Source of the DNA: CAXYVX01 sp964292495
GTDB taxonomy: Bacteria > Patescibacteriota > Saccharimonadia > Saccharimonadales > Saccharimonadaceae
Length of the DNA stretch: 25,309 nt
Assembly (NCBI GenBank): GCA_964292495.1
Contig: CAXYVX010000007.1
Location: 1-25,309, forward strand
Reading direction: 5' to 3'
Part shown: piece by piece, positions 22,564-25,309 of the stretch
Layout of the letters: each line of letters begins with the position of its first letter
Position numbering within the stretch: the first letter of the stretch is position 1
Notes under the pieces: model-generated
Databases searched by the model: none
Told to the model about the DNA's origin: nothing
What the model saw: the letters and a program-made list of their open reading frames with translations, nothing else
Program-made: the position numbers and the translations under genes

Positions 22564-23010
22564 TTACACTCCTTTCTCGGGCGCATGAGTTTCAAGCGCC
22601 TGCTTCGAGATTTTAACTTCAGTTTCTTGCTCAGCTAATTGCCTTTTAACTTCGACCAAATGCGACTTAAATTCTTCGTGGCGACTTTTGTGGCAGGCAA
22701 CAAGTTTTTCAATCACTTCTTGATGTGCCATTCTCTGATAATCCAACGAATTCAAAGCTTGAAGCGCCACTTGGTCAATGGCGACATCAAGAAAATTAGC
22801 ATTGCCTGAGTCCAACCCGCCTTCAGGGAAAGTTTTGAAGCGCTTTTTGATTATCTCATCACTATACTTCAAGAAATCGCTAGGGTAGCGGTATTGAGAA
22901 GGCACCAAGTCCCCCTCGGGAATCAGCACAGGCAGTGTGCTTTTTTTCATTTTCGCGGCCTGAGTGGCAATCTCTTTTTGCCGTCTCTTAAACAATTGAC
23001 TTAGTTTCAT
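22564..23010 (-). CDS. hypothetical protein with C-terminal coiled coil, 148 aa
   Basis: Not recognised. The basic N-terminus ('MKLSQLFKRRQKEIATQAAKMKKS') leads to a short region rich in Tyr/Phe/Pro ('DLVPSQYRYPSDFLKYSDEIIKKRF') and then a long helical segment from about residue 85 ('DYQRMAHQEVIEKLVACHKSRHEEFKSHLVEVKRQLAEQETEV') with coiled-coil spacing. No membrane segment. It overlaps the upstream gene by four bases (ATGA) and lies 3 nt before the membrane protein gene, so the three are expressed together, suggesting the products form one complex. No TCGCGA. Function unknown. Confidence 0.75.
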   Translation of the reverse strand: MKLSQLFKRRQKEIATQAAKMKKSTLPVLIPEGDLVPSQYRYPSDFLKYSDEIIKKRFKTFPEGGLDSGNANFLDVAIDQVALQALNSLDYQRMAHQEVIEKLVACHKSRHEEFKSHLVEVKRQLAEQETEVKISKQALETHAPEKGV

Positions 23011-23708
23011 TTTGTTCTCCCTTCTGTGGCTTGATGGTAGTCCTGACGACGTTTCAGCACAAGAAGCGCCTCCTGATAAAGCGTTTCATACTGGGTAAAA
23101 TAGAGCGTTGAGCCATTATCTTTGGGAATCGCCTCAGGGGACTCCTCTGACTCCATCGTCAATCTCAATTCTAATTGCGCCCGTAAACTCTCGCAGAAAC
23201 TCTCCACCAGATTCTTCACGGCAATAATCATTTGTTGGAGTTGTAAAACCTCGTGTTCATTCTCAGTCTGTTTAGCTTCGAGCTGAGTTAACTGATTGAC
23301 CAAAGCACCATTCTCTCCTGCTTGTTCTTTGTCGCGCCGAAATTTGACCTGTTGATCACTCAGATTTTCTTCACCCGGATAGCGCATAAGAATACTTTTT
23401 GTTTCCTGCTGGATCTGTCGTTGTCTTTTAAGATCATCCACTTGACTCGCCATCTGTTTAAGTTGTTCGACACGTAAACACAAAGCATAATGAATGGACA
23501 CAAGTGCTTTTTGACAGCTCGACCAAACTTGTAGGCATTCCGCCTTGTAGCTCCGTTCCGCCAAAATAAAAGTGAGTTTGGTCTTTCCACCATTGAAAAA
23601 AGCGGACATCTCCTTAGAGATCTTCTCCATTTCTTCATAAAGCGGAGCTGTGATTTGTTGTAAAACTTCATTAGAGAATATTTCATTCTCGTGTTTTTCT
23701 TTTTTCAT
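23007..23708 (-). CDS. hypothetical coiled-coil protein, 233 aa
   Basis: Not recognised. I place the start at 23708 ('MKKEKHENEIFSNEV...') because GGTGA lies five bases upstream; the frame extends to a TTG at 23759 but GAGGG there is only 1 nt from the codon. The protein is helical and Gln/Glu/Lys-rich: 'LYEEMEKISKEMSAFF', 'LRVEQLKQMASQVDDLKRQRQIQQETK', 'LVNQLTQLEAKQTENEHEVLQLQQMIIAVKNLVESF' all have heptad patterns, with a conserved-looking C-terminal 'YFTQYETLYQEALLVLKRRQ'. No membrane segment or nucleotide-binding motif. First gene of the three-gene operon; palindromic TTGTCG repeats lie upstream. No TCGCGA. Confidence 0.75.
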   Translation of the reverse strand: MKKEKHENEIFSNEVLQQITAPLYEEMEKISKEMSAFFNGGKTKLTFILAERSYKAECLQVWSSCQKALVSIHYALCLRVEQLKQMASQVDDLKRQRQIQQETKSILMRYPGEENLSDQQVKFRRDKEQAGENGALVNQLTQLEAKQTENEHEVLQLQQMIIAVKNLVESFCESLRAQLELRLTMESEESPEAIPKDNGSTLYFTQYETLYQEALLVLKRRQDYHQATEGRTK

Positions 23709-23779
23709 TTTTTCACCACTTTCCATAATTTTTGGACAATCCGGCGGAAATACTTTCAAGCCCTCATTTGTAAAAATAT

Positions 23780-23868
23780 TTTGTCGACAAATCTTTTACG
23801 AGTTTATTCTAAAACAATAATGCTTGTCGTGTCGCCGACAAAAAAGACGATAAGAGGCGCCAAGCATA
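23780..23868. repeat. cluster of inverted repeats upstream of the coiled-coil operon
   Basis: A perfect 12-bp palindrome TTTGTCGACAAA (23780-23791) is followed by a second inverted repeat with the same half-site, TTGTCG/CGACAA (23824-23829 and 23836-23841), centred 47 bp away. An outer pair ATGCTTG/CAAGCAT (23820-23826, 23862-23868) encloses the second. Two sites with the same half-sequence before an operon are typical of an operator pair, though a recombination site is also possible. No good promoter boxes can be fixed here. Confidence 0.45.
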
Positions 23869-23875
23869 AAGTCAA

Positions 23876-23899
23876 AGAAAAACACCGCATTAAGCGGTG
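23876..23899 (-). terminator. rho-independent terminator of the small 114-aa gene
   Basis: CACCGC (23883-23888) pairs with GCGGTG (23894-23899) around ATTAA. On the minus strand the stem is followed by TTTTTCTTT. It lies about 20 nt after the stop codon of the gene at 23921. Confidence 0.75.
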
Positions 23900-23920
23900 C
23901 TGTGTAAAGAACATATTGTA

Positions 23921-24265
23921 TTACCTCATAAGCTCATCGTGGTGATCTGTGCGCCATTTCAAAACTTCCTCATCCCTTGTGATTATTTTTAAGTAGTTAT
24001 CATAGTCATCATCACCAAAATCTAACTTATTATCTTCAATAAAGCGGCAAAACCAGTCAATTAGTAGTTCAAAGACATCTAATTCAATATCATCGAAAAA
24101 AAGTGACTCTATCTTCCAAAAGTCCATGTCATGAACAAATCGCAACATCAATGCCGTATAATACGGCTTGAAATTGATATTTTCTGGCGTGTTTGACACC
24201 AAACTACTAAGTAAATAATCTACACGATTGTACAATATAGATTCTGGGCTCATTCTATTAGCCAT
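23921..24265 (-). CDS. hypothetical acidic protein, 114 aa
   Basis: Not recognised. The frame opens at 24307 but I choose the ATG at 24265 ('MANRMSPESILYN...') because AAGGAG lies exactly six bases upstream. The protein is acidic and rich in aromatics ('FVHDMDFWKIESLFFDDIELDVFELLIDWFCRFIEDNKLDFGDDDYDNYLKII'), probably all-helical, soluble. Small acidic proteins beside large NTPases can be antitoxins, immunity or inhibitor proteins, but nothing in the sequence proves that. It is transcribed divergently from the STAND-like NTPase gene, across a 175-nt gap, and has its own terminator. AT-rich codon use and no TCGCGA support a foreign origin. Confidence 0.7.
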   Translation of the reverse strand: MANRMSPESILYNRVDYLLSSLVSNTPENINFKPYYTALMLRFVHDMDFWKIESLFFDDIELDVFELLIDWFCRFIEDNKLDFGDDDYDNYLKIITRDEEVLKWRTDHHDELMR

Positions 24266-24440
24266 AGCGAACTCCTTGTGCCATAAATTTTGCTCGCTAT
24301 TTAGCAAGCAATGGGCTTACTAAATTAAATTATCAACAAAATTTAACTTTACTATAATAGCAGATTTATAAAATTAGTCAATAGATGATAAGTAAGCGCT
24401 TTATTTGTTATAATATAAGGAACAAAGCGAGGTGGAAAAT
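24266..24440. promoter_or_regulatory. divergent control region of the 114-aa gene and the STAND-like gene
   Basis: On the plus strand a perfect extended -10 TGTTATAAT (TATAAT at 24409-24414) precedes the GAGGTGG ribosome site (24430-24436) and the TTG start of the NTPase gene. Another TATAAT lies at 24353-24358. Near the 114-aa gene an imperfect inverted repeat GCTCGCT/AGCAAGC (24292-24298 and 24303-24309) is a candidate operator. The region is very AT-rich. Confidence 0.5.
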
Positions 24441-25309
24441 TTGAAAAAGAAAATAATCTTTGAAGACCGTTGGACTTTTAAAAGTTTTATTCGTATATTA
24501 GAGTCTTGTCAAAAACAAAATTCTAGTCTTCGCAGGTATGAAATAATAATGGAACTTCTTAGTTTGCTCGATCCAATATGGAAAATCCAAAAGAATAAAA
24601 ATCATGAAAAACATGACGATGGAAAAAATTACGCAAGAAAATTCTCGGAAGATACTTCGACTCGACCAATACCAAATAATATTAAAGATAAAGCTAACGA
24701 TTACTATTTGAATCCGCCGAAATTATCAGATAATTTCAAAGAGTTTATTAAAAAATTTAATGAGAATCAACTTCTTTACTTTCTAGAAAAAATCTTTGTT
24801 CTAGAAATGGAGATAGAAAATGTTCTCTATTCAACAGAACTAAAACAAATTCTTGACTTTATTAAAGAAAATGATCTGGAAAACATCATAATTTACTCAT
24901 TACTTGATACATGCGCTCATAGAGAAAATAAAGACGCACCAAACTTAACAAAAGATTTTTTCATTGCTGATGAGCGATTATACTCTAAGAAAACAAGAAA
25001 AATAGAAATTTTAACTAAGCCTCCCCGCCTCCTCGTTGAGCACTACAAGAAGAGAGATAAAGCTGAATATGATCGTCTTCAACAAGCATTGAATATTAGC
25101 AACGGAAAAGTGTTTATTCAAGGATTATCAGGTCTTGGAAAAAGTGAATTTGCAAAAGAATTCTGGAAAAATTCATTAATAACAAAATCGTTTAGATATT
25201 TTGCCTGGATTGATTTTAAAGATGATTTAGAAACTTCTTTTTATCAACAGTATTTTAAACAAGGGGAAAAAGTCGGGTTAAAACTGGTACAGAAGCTAAT
25301 GAAGCAACT
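24441..25309 (+). CDS. STAND/NB-ARC-like P-loop NTPase, N-terminal part (runs off the window)
   Basis: An open frame of 289 codons starts with TTG at 24441, behind a strong GAGGTGG ribosome site and an extended -10 promoter, and continues without a stop to the window end. The first 190-200 residues are a helical, Lys/Glu/Asn-rich domain that I do not recognise ('FKSFIRILESCQKQNSSLRRYEIIMELLSLLDPIWK', 'LLYFLEKIFVLEMEIENVLYS'). After a linker 'PPRLLVEHYKKRDKAEYDRLQQAL' comes a Walker A at residues 228-235 ('VFIQGLSGLGKSEFAKEFW'), then 'FRYFAWIDFKDDLE', the beta-2 pattern usual in NB-ARC/NACHT-type STAND ATPases. Such proteins act as oligomerising sensors in anti-phage defence, or as regulators. 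Walker B and the C-terminal sensor region lie outside. No TCGCGA; AT-rich. Coding is near certain, the family likely, the role inferred. Confidence 0.82.
   Translation, partial: MKKKIIFEDRWTFKSFIRILESCQKQNSSLRRYEIIMELLSLLDPIWKIQKNKNHEKHDDGKNYARKFSEDTSTRPIPNNIKDKANDYYLNPPKLSDNFKEFIKKFNENQLLYFLEKIFVLEMEIENVLYSTELKQILDFIKENDLENIIIYSLLDTCAHRENKDAPNLTKDFFIADERLYSKKTRKIEILTKPPRLLVEHYKKRDKAEYDRLQQALNISNGKVFIQGLSGLGKSEFAKEFWKNSLITKSFRYFAWIDFKDDLETSFYQQYFKQGEKVGLKLVQKLMKQ

Noticed and set aside
23691..23945. 84-codon plus-strand frame across the gap before the coiled-coil operon
   Set aside because: Starts antisense to a real gene, has no ribosome site and consists of low-complexity Phe/Lys-rich sequence.
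1..25309. tRNA, rRNA, riboswitch, integrase or transposase genes
   Set aside because: I looked for T-loop (GGTTCGAATCC-like) sequences, conserved rRNA stretches and integrase or transposase motifs on both strands and saw none.
8953..25309. UGA recoding as in Gracilibacteria/SR1
   Set aside because: Core proteins are complete without UGA as a sense codon, and UGA ends genes at their expected length (for example holB at 1268-1270).

Overview
The window looks like a chromosomal piece of a small, gene-dense bacterium with the standard genetic code, most likely Candidatus Saccharibacteria (TM7) or a close Patescibacteria/CPR relative. Reasons: genes are packed with 1-8 nt overlaps, and two convergent pairs share their stop codons; L36 and S4 are cysteine-free; a UvrD-type helicase is fused to a RecB-type nuclease; a sortase follows secY; several genes appear to be leaderless. 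The phylum assignment is inference from gene content, not a search result. UGA is used as an ordinary stop, which argues against Gracilibacteria/SR1.

Layout. 1-1949 (+): end of an RluD-type pseudouridine synthase, a DNA polymerase III delta'-like clamp-loader subunit, and a membrane-anchored TPR protein. 1946-5035 (-): trpS followed by a cytoplasmic GH15 glucoamylase-like enzyme. 5164-9429 (-): a ribosomal/RNA polymerase operon in the order infA-rpmJ-rpsM-rpsK-rpsD-rpoA-rplQ-rplM-rpsI, closed by a clear terminator. 9528-9998 (-): a small XRE regulator with a membrane tail. 10114-14791 (-): helicase-nuclease fusion plus a tRNA-dihydrouridine synthase. 14838-17281: an unknown 161-aa gene (+), an RNA m5U methyltransferase (-) and an NADPH-dependent FMN reductase (+). 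17325-19986 (-): secY-sortase, then a small unknown gene. 20134-21696 (+): gltX. 21811-25309: an accessory region with a three-gene operon (two coiled-coil proteins and a four-helix membrane protein), a small unknown gene, and the first 289 codons of a STAND/NB-ARC-like NTPase that starts with TTG and runs off the window.

Two genome-wide signals stand out. First, the palindrome TCGCGA, usually inside TTTCGCGAAA, occurs roughly 110 times by hand count between 347 and 22439, in all reading frames and in intergenic DNA; chance would give about 5-6. It then vanishes from 22440 to the end, marking the right part as recently acquired. It behaves like a highly iterated palindrome (compare HIP1 of cyanobacteria). 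Second, five genes have an extended -10 box (TGnTAnnnT) ending only 6-7 nt before the start codon, predicting leaderless mRNAs, whereas other genes have clear Shine-Dalgarno sequences.

The STAND-like gene, the divergent small gene and the coiled-coil/membrane operon are the best candidates for an undescribed system, possibly anti-phage or inter-element conflict. The window contains no integrase, transposase, CRISPR array, tRNA or rRNA that I can recognise.
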